Source: Anaerolineaceae bacterium UBA5311 (GTDB lineage Bacteria > Chloroflexota > Anaerolineae > Anaerolineales > Anaerolineaceae). Taken from it: a DNA stretch of 7,586 nt. Position 1 is the stretch's first letter; every line of letters starts with the position of its first letter. The translations under genes were made by a program, and so were the position numbers. The notes beneath the pieces are model-generated. The model saw only the letters and a program-made list of their open reading frames with translations, was not told the DNA's origin and did no database searches. The stretch is taken from NCBI GenBank assembly GCA_002411175.1, contig DHRN01000096.1, forward strand, positions 1 to 7,586, given 5' to 3'. Positions 1 through 6,888 of this stretch are shown here, one piece after another.

Positions 1-43
1 AGATGTCTCGCCCTACACCGTATTCGGGAGGCATGGCAACCGC
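1..43. repeat. Truncated copy of the dispersed intergenic repeat
   Basis: Positions 6-16 (TCTCGCCCTAC) followed by GGCATGGCAACCG at about 31-43 match, with small gaps, the central part of the long repeat units at 6756-6873 and 7031-7148. The window edge or a real truncation removes the left part. The match breaks off exactly where the 7-bp tandem repeat begins at 44. Confidence 0.55.
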
Positions 44-78
44 GAACAGGGAACAGGGAATACGGAATAGGGAACAGG
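44..78. repeat. Heptanucleotide tandem repeat, five units
   Basis: Five consecutive 7-base units are visible: GAACAGG, GAACAGG, GAATACG, GAATAGG, GAACAGG. The consensus is GAAYASG, with a degenerate sixth unit possible at 79-85. Short heptameric tandem repeats of this kind are known in intergenic DNA of several bacterial groups, best described in cyanobacteria. No function can be inferred; slippage would make copy number variable. In frame it encodes NREQ-type peptides, which explains an apparent but unconvincing open frame across it. Confidence 0.85.
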
Positions 79-86
79 AACTGGGT

Positions 87-133
87 TTTGTCATTCTGAA
101 CGAAGTGATGCGAAGTATACAAAGTAAGAATCT
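87..133. repeat. Short dispersed motif of the GTCATTCTGA...AAGAATCT type
   Basis: The stretch contains TTGTCATTCTGAACGAAGTG, then an extra GCGAAGT-like repetition and finally AAGAATCT at 126-133. I recognise this as resembling a widespread intergenic repeat (TTGTCATTCTGAGCGAAGCGAAGAATCT) seen in many unrelated bacterial genomes. Here the middle is expanded by about 18 bases with partial CGAAGT duplication. The identification rests on memory of the motif, not on a search, and there is only one copy in the window. Confidence 0.5.
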
Positions 134-155
134 GAATCTTTCCCAACAAGAACCT

Positions 156-230
156 TACCGACTTCACCAGTACAGACGTCACGCCATACGGCTGTTCATG
201 GGACGGCGTGGCAGCTGTCCCTTACGCTGC
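156..230. repeat. Diverged copy of the dispersed repeat, with hairpin
   Basis: Aligned without gaps to 6756-6830 (offset exactly 6600), this stretch matches at about 58 of 75 positions, and most differences are transitions. It keeps a stem-loop, GGACGGC (201-207) with GCTGTCC (214-220) around a GTGGCA loop. The same hairpin occurs in the right-hand copies as ACGGC/GCCGT. The stem is longer here although the sequence has drifted, which hints that the fold matters or mattered. Confidence 0.7.
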
Positions 231-342
231 GCTTTCAGTAGCATTTCTCTTTGTGCCAACCGATCCTTATTCTTCGGTCAGAATGGGGGAGATGAAAATC
301 GGGCTCAGCCAGAATATTACCCTGCCTCAAATTTTTACAGGG
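231..342. other. Non-coding stretch downstream of surE
   Basis: I see no gene here. On the minus strand, where surE transcription would end, ACCCTG (338-343) can pair with CAGGGT (319-324), but the stem overlaps the surE stop codon and is not followed by a T-run. It is not a convincing intrinsic terminator. Together with the repeats to its left, the whole of 1-342 lacks a credible coding frame. The open frame that spans it runs through the 7-bp repeat and into surE antisense. Confidence 0.6.
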
Positions 343-1116
343 TTATGACCACCCTTCCACCTTCATCAACCGGTCATGATCTGTCATATCCATACGCAAA
401 GGGGTAACAGAGATGTAACCCTGTTTGATCGCGCCGTAATCTGTGCCATCTTCAATCACACCCGTCGGTGGATCACCGGCGATCCAATAATAAGGTCGGC
501 TGCGCGGATCCATGCGTTTTTCGAGCACATCATGATACAGGCGCACGCCCTGCCGTGTAAACTGCACCCCCAGGTGTTTTCCATCCGGAAGGTAAGGCAC
601 ATTAATGTTCCAGATCGGGGCAGGCTTTTGACCATCCCAGTCAACAAACAACTTCACCACGATCTCGCAGGCTGCTTTGGCTGCGGGCTCAAAATCCAGC
701 TCACCCTGGTGATATTCAGGCGCGTCGACCGAAACAGCAAAGCCGGGAATTCCGTTGATCGCGCCTTCCATCGCTGCTGTTACGGTGCCGGAATAGGTCA
801 CATCCAGACCGACATTGGCATTCGGGTTAATCCCCGAAAGCACAAGGTCGAATTCCTGCTCTATCGCACCCATCATTGCCATGGCAACGCAGTCCGATGG
901 AGCTCCATCAGAGGTCCATGCAGGACTGCCATCCTCGAGCCGTGTCTCCCACACGCGCAGCGGTCTGCTCATGGTCTTCACATGACCGCAAGCCGACCAG
1001 TTATGGTTTGGCGCCAGCACAAAAACTTCCGCCCTGGGAATTTGCCGCGCCGCCTGCACCAACGCCAGCAAGCCTGGCGCGTTCACGCCATCATCGTTTG
1101 TGATTAATATCTTCAT
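343..1116 (-). CDS. surE: 5'/3'-nucleotidase SurE
   Basis: SurE hydrolyses nucleoside 5'- and 3'-monophosphates in the cytoplasm using a divalent metal. The 257-residue protein is the usual length for the family. It starts MKILITNDDG, with the metal-ligand pair D8-D9. The other expected ligands are S41 (in APNHNWSACG) and N97 (in SGINPNANVG). The family signature YSGTVTAAMEG lies at 108-118 and an NVP motif at 172-174. I chose the ATG at 1114-1116 because family members begin at MKIL/MRIL and an AGGG lies 6-7 bases upstream. A TTG five codons further up would overlap the secA stop but adds nothing conserved. It sits 11 bases after secA on the same strand, so it is probably co-transcribed and has no promoter of its own that I can see. 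All key residues are present. Confidence 0.95.
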   Translation of the reverse strand: MKILITNDDGVNAPGLLALVQAARQIPRAEVFVLAPNHNWSACGHVKTMSRPLRVWETRLEDGSPAWTSDGAPSDCVAMAMMGAIEQEFDLVLSGINPNANVGLDVTYSGTVTAAMEGAINGIPGFAVSVDAPEYHQGELDFEPAAKAACEIVVKLFVDWDGQKPAPIWNINVPYLPDGKHLGVQFTRQGVRLYHDVLEKRMDPRSRPYYWIAGDPPTGVIEDGTDYGAIKQGYISVTPLRMDMTDHDRLMKVEGWS

Positions 1117-1127
1117 TCTTTGCCCTG

Positions 1128-4100
1128 TCAATGCCTTCTGCGTTTTTTTCTTTTCTTGCCTTGTTTATCCTGTGCCGCAGATTTCTCTGCTTCTGAATCA
1201 GCCGGCTTGGTTGGTCGATAACGGAACATCGTGCTGAGCACTCCCTGGCGAACTTCCGATAACAATTCGCTGAACATGGTGCTTGCCTGGCGCTTATATT
1301 GCACCAGCGGGTCGCGCTGGGCATAAGATTCCATCGTAATCGAAACTCTCAGCGCTTCCATGCGGGTAAGATATTCAACCCAACCTTCGGTGATCGTGCG
1401 CAGCAACAACTCCCGGTAGATGCGATTTTGTGCCTGGCTGCCCATGATCGCTGAGAGGCGTTCTTCCACATCTTCAGCCAACTCGCCAAAAGACCGATCG
1501 ACAATCTGCTGCCATTCGGTTTGACCAATCTGCGTCTCGATCGCTTTTTGTGTCGCTTCAGGCAGCGCGTTCAGTTTTGCCTCGTTTTGCTTGTATAGCT
1601 TCCACTCATTCGCGCCGAAGATTTCTGCCAACCTGGTCTCGGCAGCTTCAAGGTGAGTCAGTACGCGTTCATAAACATCCTCGGTGGAAGTGCCCTCAAG
1701 CTCGTCCGCCATCGAAAAGACGTAGTTAAGTCGATTATGCGTGCGCAGCTGCTTGCGATGGGAGCGTTCATCAAAGGCAATATGCGTTCCCCTGGTTGTC
1801 AATTGCAGCGCAGCCAGCAGGGCATCGTCACCTTCCAGCGCCTCTTCGAGCATTTCCTGGTTTGCTTCGAGATCCCTCCGCACTTCCTGCGTATCCCCAA
1901 AAAGACGCTCGATGCGTCGTTCGCGCGTTATTTGCAGTTGCTCATTGATCCGACCCTTCACTTCGCCCCACGGGAGCTGAGCCAGGTCGCTGGGTTTTAG
2001 CAGCCATTTATCGCCGATTCTGCGCTCGAGGGTCATCAACAGCCTTCGGGTGATAGAGAGCATAATGCTCGTGCGCAGCGTCTCTTTGAGCGCGCCCTTC
2101 ATGCTATCGGGGTCATCCTGGAGCATTTGCTGCTCGCGGGGTCCCAGGCGCACATTAGCCCCGATGATCGGGCTTAATTCAGCCTGGTAGTCGTGCCGCA
2201 CATCTGTATCCAGGCTGTCGAGGTACGCATCAAGATTTTCATTGCCTTCAGCCAATTGGGCTTTGAGGTTCTGCTCAAAATGGTCAAAAAGGGTGTCAGC
2301 GCCTTGCTGAATGTGATTGTTTTCTGCTTCCACCGCCTCTTCCGCATACTTCAGAATCGCATTCTGGAGGCTTTCGACATCGTTTTTATCTGCCAGGTGA
2401 TCCATAACCATTTGCATGGAGAAGGAGGGGTAGTTTCCAAATTCGGTGTTGATAACTGGCTGAACCTCTTCCAAAAATGCCAGCAGTTTCCAGGGACCTT
2501 CCGGGTCAGCCATGCCGGTCTCAACCCGGCTGCGCAGTTCGGTTTGGAGCATTTCATGCACATCATCGTGCAGGTTCTCTTTGTTAAAAATCTTGTCGCG
2601 CTCTTCGTAAATACGATTTCGCTGGGTATTCAGCACATCGTCATACTCAAGCAAGTGCTTACGCATGTCAAAGTTGGAGCCCTCCACCCTGTTTTGGGCT
2701 TGTTCAACCATCTTGTTTACCATGTTCATTTCAATGGGCATGTTTTCGTCAACATTAAACCGGGAAAGCATGTTCTCCATCTGTTCACCACCAAACATGC
2801 GCATCAGTTCGTCATCCAATGCCAGGTAAAAACGCGACGATCCGGGGTCACCCTGGCGTCCCGCTCGACCGCGCAGCTGGTTATCGATGCGCCTGGCTTC
2901 GTGGCGTTCAGACCCGATCACATGCAGTCCGCCCAGCTCGCGCACTTTTGCCATGTCTTCCATGTACGTGACAAAGGTGTCCAGTGCCTGTTGTTCTTCG
3001 TCGTCCTCGAACTCAGAGTCCAGTTCTCTCACCGCCTCCAGCCGTTCAGGCATAGTCATATCGTAAGGATCCTGCTGGCTGTATTTCGCCAGCACCTGGT
3101 TGACCTTAGAAAGCAGGCTTTCATTCAGCTCACCTCCCAGCTTGATGTCAACACCGCGTCCTGCCATGTTGGTCGCGATCGTTACCGCCCCAAAAGCGCC
3201 GGCACCAGCAATGATCAACGATTCTTCCGTGTGTTTGCGCGCATTAAGCACTTCGTGGGGCAGCCCACCGTCAAACAATACCTGTAAACGATGCCAGTCG
3301 TTGTGATTAAGGTTCAAAATCTCAAGCAATGGGGCACGATTAGTCTCGTCATTAAGGTCCATGCTTGCCATGCCAAAATCGCGGCTCAATCGGCGAAGCT
3401 CTGTCATTCGCAGCTGTTCCAGGGGTTCGTTCAGCGGTTTCAGCTCGGGGGCGTCGATAAAGTCTTCTTCGTTGATGTTCTTTTTGCGGAAGAAGGCTTT
3501 GCGCATCAGACTGACCTGCAGCAACCTCCGGATCATTTCCGGCGCCAATCGTTCTGAAAGCCGTTCTGAGCTTTCCACCGAAGTGGTGCCGACCAATTGC
3601 GGTCTGCCGTTGACATGGTAGCGGATAATTTCCAACACAATTGCCCGCACCTTGCCTTCGCCGGTGCGATAAATCACATCCGGGTAGTCTTTCCGCTTGT
3701 AGAAGCGCGGGGATTGATTGGGGTCATCCTCATTGAAGTAAAAGGTATATTTGTAGCCTTCGTCATCCTTGGTTTCTTCTGCTTTCAGACCGCTATCAGC
3801 ACGCTGGGACCGATATTCCAGGTGAGAGGGGATCGGCAGCACGTCCAGCCCATAGATCCGGTAAAATTCTTCTTTTTCAGTCAGAGCTGTACCAGTCATT
3901 CCGGAGAGCTTATCGTACATACGGAAGTAATTTTGGATTGTTATGGTGGCATGCGTAATATTTTCTGCCTGGACTTTGACGCCTTCTTTTGCTTCAACTG
4001 CCTGGTGTAAGCCGTCAGACCAGCGCCGACCGGGCATCATGCGTCCGGTGAACTCGTCTACGATGACAACCTCACCACTCTGCACGATATATTCCTTATT

Positions 4101-5105
4101 ACGGTGGAAAAGGTGCTCTGCCCGCAGCGCCTGTTCCAAAAAACCCATCCAGCGAGCTTGTTCAGGGGTGACATCCTCCGGACGTTCCGGGTCGGAGAGC
4201 AAAATCCCCAGCATATCTTCCACGTGCGCCAGCCCCACTTCGGTCAGGGAGACATTACGGTCTTTTTCGTTGACTTCAAAATCTTCCGGGTTGAGCGCTT
4301 TCACGATTTGCGCCATACGCATATAGTTTTCAGAGTCTTCGTGAGCCGGACCCGAAATAATCAACGGGGTTCGGGCTTCGTCGATCAGAATATTGTCAAC
4401 TTCATCGATTATGGCAAAGTGATGACCGCGCTGCACGCGCTGGTTCCACTGCATGGCGATATTGTCGCGCAGGTAATCAAAACCGAATTCACTGTTGGTT
4501 CCATAAGTAATATCAGCCAGGTAGGCATGCTTTCGGGAGGTTTGGCGTAAAAAGTTTTGGTCTTCATTTAAAGATCGTTCTTCGGGGTCGTACAGGTATG
4601 CCCTTGGGCTGCCTTCGACAGCTGTGATTGCCTGCAGCACACCCACGCTCAAGCCCAAAAAATGGTAGATCGCGCCCATCCAGCGTCCGTCACGCCGTGC
4701 CAGGTAATCGTTCACCGTGATCAGATGGGTGCCTTTGCCTTCAAGCGCGTTCAGGTAGAGCGGCAGGGTTGCGGAAAGAGTCTTTCCTTCACCGGTTCGC
4801 AGCTCTGAAATCGCGCCTTGGTGCAGATTGATACCGCAAATAAGCTGAACATCATAGTGCCTCTGCCCCAATACCCGTTTGCTCGCCTCGCGCACTGCAG
4901 CATAAGCTTCTGGCAAAAGTTCGTCCAACGACTCACCGCTGCTCAATCGTGAGCGAAATTCGCTGGTTTTCGCTTTCAGCTGCTCATCCGTCAGAGCTTC
5001 AAAACTGGGTTCCAGAGCGTTGATCTGATCAACAACTTCCACCAGTTCTTCGATCCTTTTTCGGTGAGGATCTCCCTTAAATATTTTGCCAATTTTCTTA
5101 AACAT
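1128..5105 (-). CDS. secA: Protein translocase ATPase SecA, enlarged, without zinc finger
   Basis: SecA is the ATP-driven motor that pushes unfolded preproteins through SecYEG at the membrane. This one is 1325 residues, against about 900 in E. coli. Walker A GEGKT is at 105-109, GFDYLRD at 208-214, the DEVD Walker B at 234-237, MTGTA at 403-407, NMAGRGVDI at 646-654 and QLRGRAGRQGDPGSSRF at 743-759. The scaffold helix starts at NFDMRKHLLEYDDV (811-824), and the conserved WVEYLTRMEALR...YAQRDP block is at 1242-1265. Extra sequence lies at about 160-190, 438-470 and 521-612 (inside the second nucleotide-binding domain), with roughly 290 extra residues between 845 and 1240. The C-terminus is a lysine/arginine tail (KKRKKRRRH) with no CxCx8CH zinc motif. 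The ATG at 5103-5105 is preceded by AAGGA nine bases upstream; a longer GTG start would lie upstream of the promoter. Confidence 0.97.
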   Translation of the reverse strand: MFKKIGKIFKGDPHRKRIEELVEVVDQINALEPSFEALTDEQLKAKTSEFRSRLSSGESLDELLPEAYAAVREASKRVLGQRHYDVQLICGINLHQGAISELRTGEGKTLSATLPLYLNALEGKGTHLITVNDYLARRDGRWMGAIYHFLGLSVGVLQAITAVEGSPRAYLYDPEERSLNEDQNFLRQTSRKHAYLADITYGTNSEFGFDYLRDNIAMQWNQRVQRGHHFAIIDEVDNILIDEARTPLIISGPAHEDSENYMRMAQIVKALNPEDFEVNEKDRNVSLTEVGLAHVEDMLGILLSDPERPEDVTPEQARWMGFLEQALRAEHLFHRNKEYIVQSGEVVIVDEFTGRMMPGRRWSDGLHQAVEAKEGVKVQAENITHATITIQNYFRMYDKLSGMTGTALTEKEEFYRIYGLDVLPIPSHLEYRSQRADSGLKAEETKDDEGYKYTFYFNEDDPNQSPRFYKRKDYPDVIYRTGEGKVRAIVLEIIRYHVNGRPQLVGTTSVESSERLSERLAPEMIRRLLQVSLMRKAFFRKKNINEEDFIDAPELKPLNEPLEQLRMTELRRLSRDFGMASMDLNDETNRAPLLEILNLNHNDWHRLQVLFDGGLPHEVLNARKHTEESLIIAGAGAFGAVTIATNMAGRGVDIKLGGELNESLLSKVNQVLAKYSQQDPYDMTMPERLEAVRELDSEFEDDEEQQALDTFVTYMEDMAKVRELGGLHVIGSERHEARRIDNQLRGRAGRQGDPGSSRFYLALDDELMRMFGGEQMENMLSRFNVDENMPIEMNMVNKMVEQAQNRVEGSNFDMRKHLLEYDDVLNTQRNRIYEERDKIFNKENLHDDVHEMLQTELRSRVETGMADPEGPWKLLAFLEEVQPVINTEFGNYPSFSMQMVMDHLADKNDVESLQNAILKYAEEAVEAENNHIQQGADTLFDHFEQNLKAQLAEGNENLDAYLDSLDTDVRHDYQAELSPIIGANVRLGPREQQMLQDDPDSMKGALKETLRTSIMLSITRRLLMTLERRIGDKWLLKPSDLAQLPWGEVKGRINEQLQITRERRIERLFGDTQEVRRDLEANQEMLEEALEGDDALLAALQLTTRGTHIAFDERSHRKQLRTHNRLNYVFSMADELEGTSTEDVYERVLTHLEAAETRLAEIFGANEWKLYKQNEAKLNALPEATQKAIETQIGQTEWQQIVDRSFGELAEDVEERLSAIMGSQAQNRIYRELLLRTITEGWVEYLTRMEALRVSITMESYAQRDPLVQYKRQASTMFSELLSEVRQGVLSTMFRYRPTKPADSEAEKSAAQDKQGKKRKKRRRH

Positions 5106-5114
5106 AAGCCCTGT

Positions 5115-5119
5115 TCCTT
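5115..5119 (-). promoter_or_regulatory. secA ribosome binding site
   Basis: On the minus strand AAGGA lies nine bases before the ATG at 5105. This supports the MFKKIGKIF start rather than a GTG 40 codons further upstream, which has no such site. Confidence 0.6.
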
Positions 5120-5154
5120 TTAACACGACCTGGATTCTCAAGTCACGAGGAAAA

Positions 5155-5163
5155 ATTATAGCA
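5155..5163 (-). promoter_or_regulatory. secA promoter, extended -10
   Basis: The minus strand reads TGCTATAAT, a perfect extended -10 element (TGnTATAAT). No good -35 hexamer is found 16-18 bases upstream, as is common for extended -10 promoters. Initiation would fall near 5148, giving a leader of about 43 bases with the ribosome binding site inside it. The same nine bases occur in the tRNA-Val promoter in this window. Confidence 0.75.
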
Positions 5164-5194
5164 TAGTGAAATCCTTTTACTTTTACTGGTATCA

Positions 5195-5222
5195 TTGAGG
5201 GAAGAGCGTACAATTCTATTAT
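5195..5222 (+). promoter_or_regulatory. Candidate promoter for the small membrane protein and reductase
   Basis: TTGAGG (5195-5200) and TATTAT (5217-5222) are separated by 16 bases. Initiation would fall at about 5228-5230, right at the ribosome binding site, so the transcript would have almost no leader. TACAAT at 5209-5214 is an alternative -10 without a good -35. The region is shared with the divergent secA promoter. Confidence 0.35.
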
Positions 5223-5227
5223 CACAT

Positions 5228-5236
5228 GGAGGTGAT
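5228..5236 (+). promoter_or_regulatory. Strong ribosome binding site deciding the start at 5241
   Basis: GGAGGTGAT is an extended match to the anti-Shine-Dalgarno sequence, and GGAGG ends eight bases before the ATG at 5241. An in-frame ATG at 5226 overlaps this site, has nothing comparable upstream and is therefore unlikely to be the real start. Confidence 0.8.
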
Positions 5237-5240
5237 CGCG

Positions 5241-5417
5241 ATGGATGATAAGGGATGTTTTGGCTGCGGATGTGGTTGTTTTAGCGTTTTGATAATTCTG
5301 GGCATTCTTCTGGTAATCGGTCTTTGCGCATTGCTGGGATTGGTTTTTTCAGATTATTCAACGGAATTCGGCAGCCTGATTCAGGGAGTATCCCAAGCCC
5401 TCAGCTACATTGCGTAA
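5241..5417 (+). CDS. Small Cys/Gly-rich single-span membrane protein, unknown function
   Basis: I do not recognise this 58-residue protein. After MDDKG comes GCFGCGCGCF, a CxxCxCxC cluster with C6, C9, C11 and C13. A strongly hydrophobic segment at about 14-37 (SVLIILGILLVIGLCALLGLVF) carries one more cysteine. The C-terminal tail of about 20 residues is polar and has weak amphipathic character. The charged N-terminus is acidic-basic (DDK), so topology is not obvious. The cysteine cluster could bind a metal, be lipid-modified or form disulfides; none of this is shown, and there is no lipobox. The very strong ribosome binding site argues for real expression. It is divergent from secA and lies 33 bases upstream of the reductase with no terminator between them, so the two are probably one transcript. 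Confidence 0.75.
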   Translation: MDDKGCFGCGCGCFSVLIILGILLVIGLCALLGLVFSDYSTEFGSLIQGVSQALSYIA

Positions 5418-5450
5418 CTGTTGTAAACAGAATTAGTAGGAAGAAGTAAG

Positions 5451-6668
5451 ATGTCTGACTTTGCGTCGAAGACTCAGTTTTTGGTCGTTGGTGCCGGCAT
5501 TGCCGGGGTGAGCGCTGCGGAAGCTATTCACAAAACCCAACCAGATGCCAGCATTACCATGGTATCCGATGAACACAACCTGCCCTATTTTCGAATGAAT
5601 CTTACCCGTTATCTCGCCGGTGAACTCGAGCGCGACCGGCTTGATTTGCATAACCGCGAATGGTATCACGAAAACCATGTCGAAATCATCCTGGATACTC
5701 ATATTGATGATATTGATGCGGCTTCCAAACAAATTCGCCTGGAAAATGGTCGCCTGATTGAATATGACAAGCTGATTTTAGCCAACGGCGCCAGCCCCTT
5801 CGTCCCCCCGATTCCCGGTCGTGAATTGGACGGAGTGATGACCCTGCGCTCACTTGAAGATGCTGATAAGATTTTGAATATCACCGCAGAACCTGCCAAC
5901 GTGGTCTGCATTGGCGGCGGTTTGCTGGGGCTTGAAATTGCCGGAGGCATTGCTCAGAAGGGAACAAATGTAACCGTTCTTGAAGCGCTGGACTGGCTGC
6001 TTCCCCGTCAACTGGGAAAAGAAGCGGCTGAAATGCTGCGGGGTCAAATTGAAGCAATGGGTATCAAGGTCATTGTCCCTGCCAGGATTAAGCAAATTAG
6101 TGGAGAAGGCAAGGTCAGCGCGGTCGAACTTGATGACGGAACCATTATCCCAGCCAACCTGGTGTTAATTAGCGCTGGCATCCGCCCCAATCTCGACCTG
6201 GCAAAGAGAATCGGACTGGAAGTCAACCGCGGTGTCATTGTTAATGAACACATGCAAACCTCCGACCCGGATATCTATGCCGCAGGCGATGTCTGTGAAT
6301 ACCACGGCATCCTGTACGGGCTTTGGGTTCCCGCGAGAAAACAAGGTGAAGTGGCGGGTCGCTCCGCGGCAGGTCAGCCCACTGAATATCCCGGAGACCC
6401 GCCTTCCGCGAAACTGAAAGTTTTAGGGCTCGATTTGTTCAGCATCGGTCAGTTCTCGCCTGCAGAAGCAAGTGACCGCCTGGTCACATGGCAGGAAGGC
6501 GACAGATTTATCAGTTTCCTATTTCGAGATGCCAAAATGATCGGCTCGAACCTTTTGGGCGAAACCGGACTGGACATGAAAGTAAAAAAAGCCATCGACA
6601 GCGGTAAAGACTTTAGTGAAAGTATGCAGGGAGAGATGAACCTTCAGGATCTGATCGCACTGTTGTAG
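5451..6668 (+). CDS. FAD/NAD-dependent oxidoreductase (rubredoxin reductase/NirB N-domain type)
   Basis: This 405-residue cytoplasmic flavoprotein belongs to the pyridine nucleotide-disulfide oxidoreductase fold. The FAD GxGxxG is GAGIAG at 14-19, followed by the family motif NLPYFRMNLTRYLAGE (43-58). LILANGASP is at 108-116. The second dinucleotide site is GGGLLG at 155-160, with E178 ending the next strand, which favours NAD(H) over NADP(H). The FAD ribityl motif IYAAGDV is at 275-281 (D280). Only two cysteines are present (153 and 282), so the CxxC disulfide of thioredoxin reductase and the single redox cysteine of NADH oxidases are absent. That leaves an electron-transfer reductase, for example NADH:rubredoxin reductase, or a stand-alone relative of the NirB N-domain. 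The ATG at 5451 follows AGGAAGAAGTAAG. The carrier partner is not in the window. Confidence 0.88.
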   Translation: MSDFASKTQFLVVGAGIAGVSAAEAIHKTQPDASITMVSDEHNLPYFRMNLTRYLAGELERDRLDLHNREWYHENHVEIILDTHIDDIDAASKQIRLENGRLIEYDKLILANGASPFVPPIPGRELDGVMTLRSLEDADKILNITAEPANVVCIGGGLLGLEIAGGIAQKGTNVTVLEALDWLLPRQLGKEAAEMLRGQIEAMGIKVIVPARIKQISGEGKVSAVELDDGTIIPANLVLISAGIRPNLDLAKRIGLEVNRGVIVNEHMQTSDPDIYAAGDVCEYHGILYGLWVPARKQGEVAGRSAAGQPTEYPGDPPSAKLKVLGLDLFSIGQFSPAEASDRLVTWQEGDRFISFLFRDAKMIGSNLLGETGLDMKVKKAIDSGKDFSESMQGEMNLQDLIALL

Positions 6669-6725
6669 TCAGCCGTGCATGTGGTACTAAATCCGTTCCG
6701 CTGAAACTGTCTTTTCGTATTCAAT
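6669..6725. other. Short non-coding stretch after the reductase gene
   Basis: I see no stem-loop plus T-run directly after the reductase stop, so no intrinsic terminator is called. The sequence leads into the repeat region without a recognisable gene. Confidence 0.5.
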
Positions 6726-6756
6726 GTGCACCGCGCGTTCCGACGAAGCCATCATT
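6726..6756. repeat. 31-bp direct repeat, copy a
   Basis: The 31 bases beginning GTGCACCGCGCGTTCC and ending CCATCATT are identical to 6858-6888. The two copies are 132 bases apart and bracket the repeat unit at 6756-6857. A third, degraded version starts at about 7134. Confidence 0.9.
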
Positions 6757-6873
6757 ACCGACTTCGCTGGTACAGGTGTCTCGCCCTACGGCTACTCGCG
6801 GAACGGCATGGCAGCCGTCCCCTACTCTGATAGTAACGCAAATAATTTGTTGGGAAGGTGCACCGCGCGTTCC
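6756..6873. repeat. Long dispersed repeat, right copy 1
   Basis: This unit aligns without gaps to 7031-7148 with 10 differences in 118 (about 92% identity), and more weakly to 156-230. It contains two small hairpins: TACCG (6756-6760) with TGGTA (6768-6772), and ACGGC (6803-6807) with GCCGT (6814-6818). Its last part is the start of the second 31-bp repeat. There is no credible open frame in it, and the copies differ without codon-like periodicity, so I read it as a non-coding dispersed repeat rather than a gene remnant. Confidence 0.88.
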
Positions 6874-6888
6874 GACGAAGCCATCATT
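6858..6888. repeat. 31-bp direct repeat, copy b
   Basis: Identical over 31 bases to 6726-6756. It begins inside the 8-bp palindrome GGTGCACC (6857-6864). After it the sequence changes to TCGTAGGGCGAG, the inverted form of the CTCGCCCTAC element at 6780-6789. Confidence 0.9.

Noticed and set aside
319..343. Intrinsic terminator for surE
   Set aside because: The ACCCTG/CAGGGT stem is only six pairs, has a 13-base loop, overlaps the stop codon and lacks a following T-run.
3..407. Plus-strand open frame of 134 codons at the left edge
   Set aside because: It runs through the 7-bp tandem repeat (giving repeated NREQ-like residues), through two other repeats and into surE antisense, with no ribosome binding site.
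1117..1131. TTG start for surE overlapping the secA stop
   Set aside because: The ATG at 1116 matches the family N-terminus (MKILITNDDG) and has AGGG at suitable spacing; the five extra residues are not a family feature.
2193..3287. Long plus-strand open frame inside secA (also 376-1107 inside surE)
   Set aside because: Antisense shadows of genes with complete family motifs. The translations are low-complexity in Phe/His/Val and match no family I know.
5106..5225. Longer secA start (GTG, 40 more codons)
   Set aside because: The extended -10 promoter lies inside this extension, so the extra codons would not be transcribed from it. SecA proteins begin at the MFKKIGKIF-like segment.
5418..5430. 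CTGTT/AACAG palindrome between the small protein and the reductase
   Set aside because: Five pairs with a three-base loop and no T-run; too weak for a terminator and not a recognisable operator.
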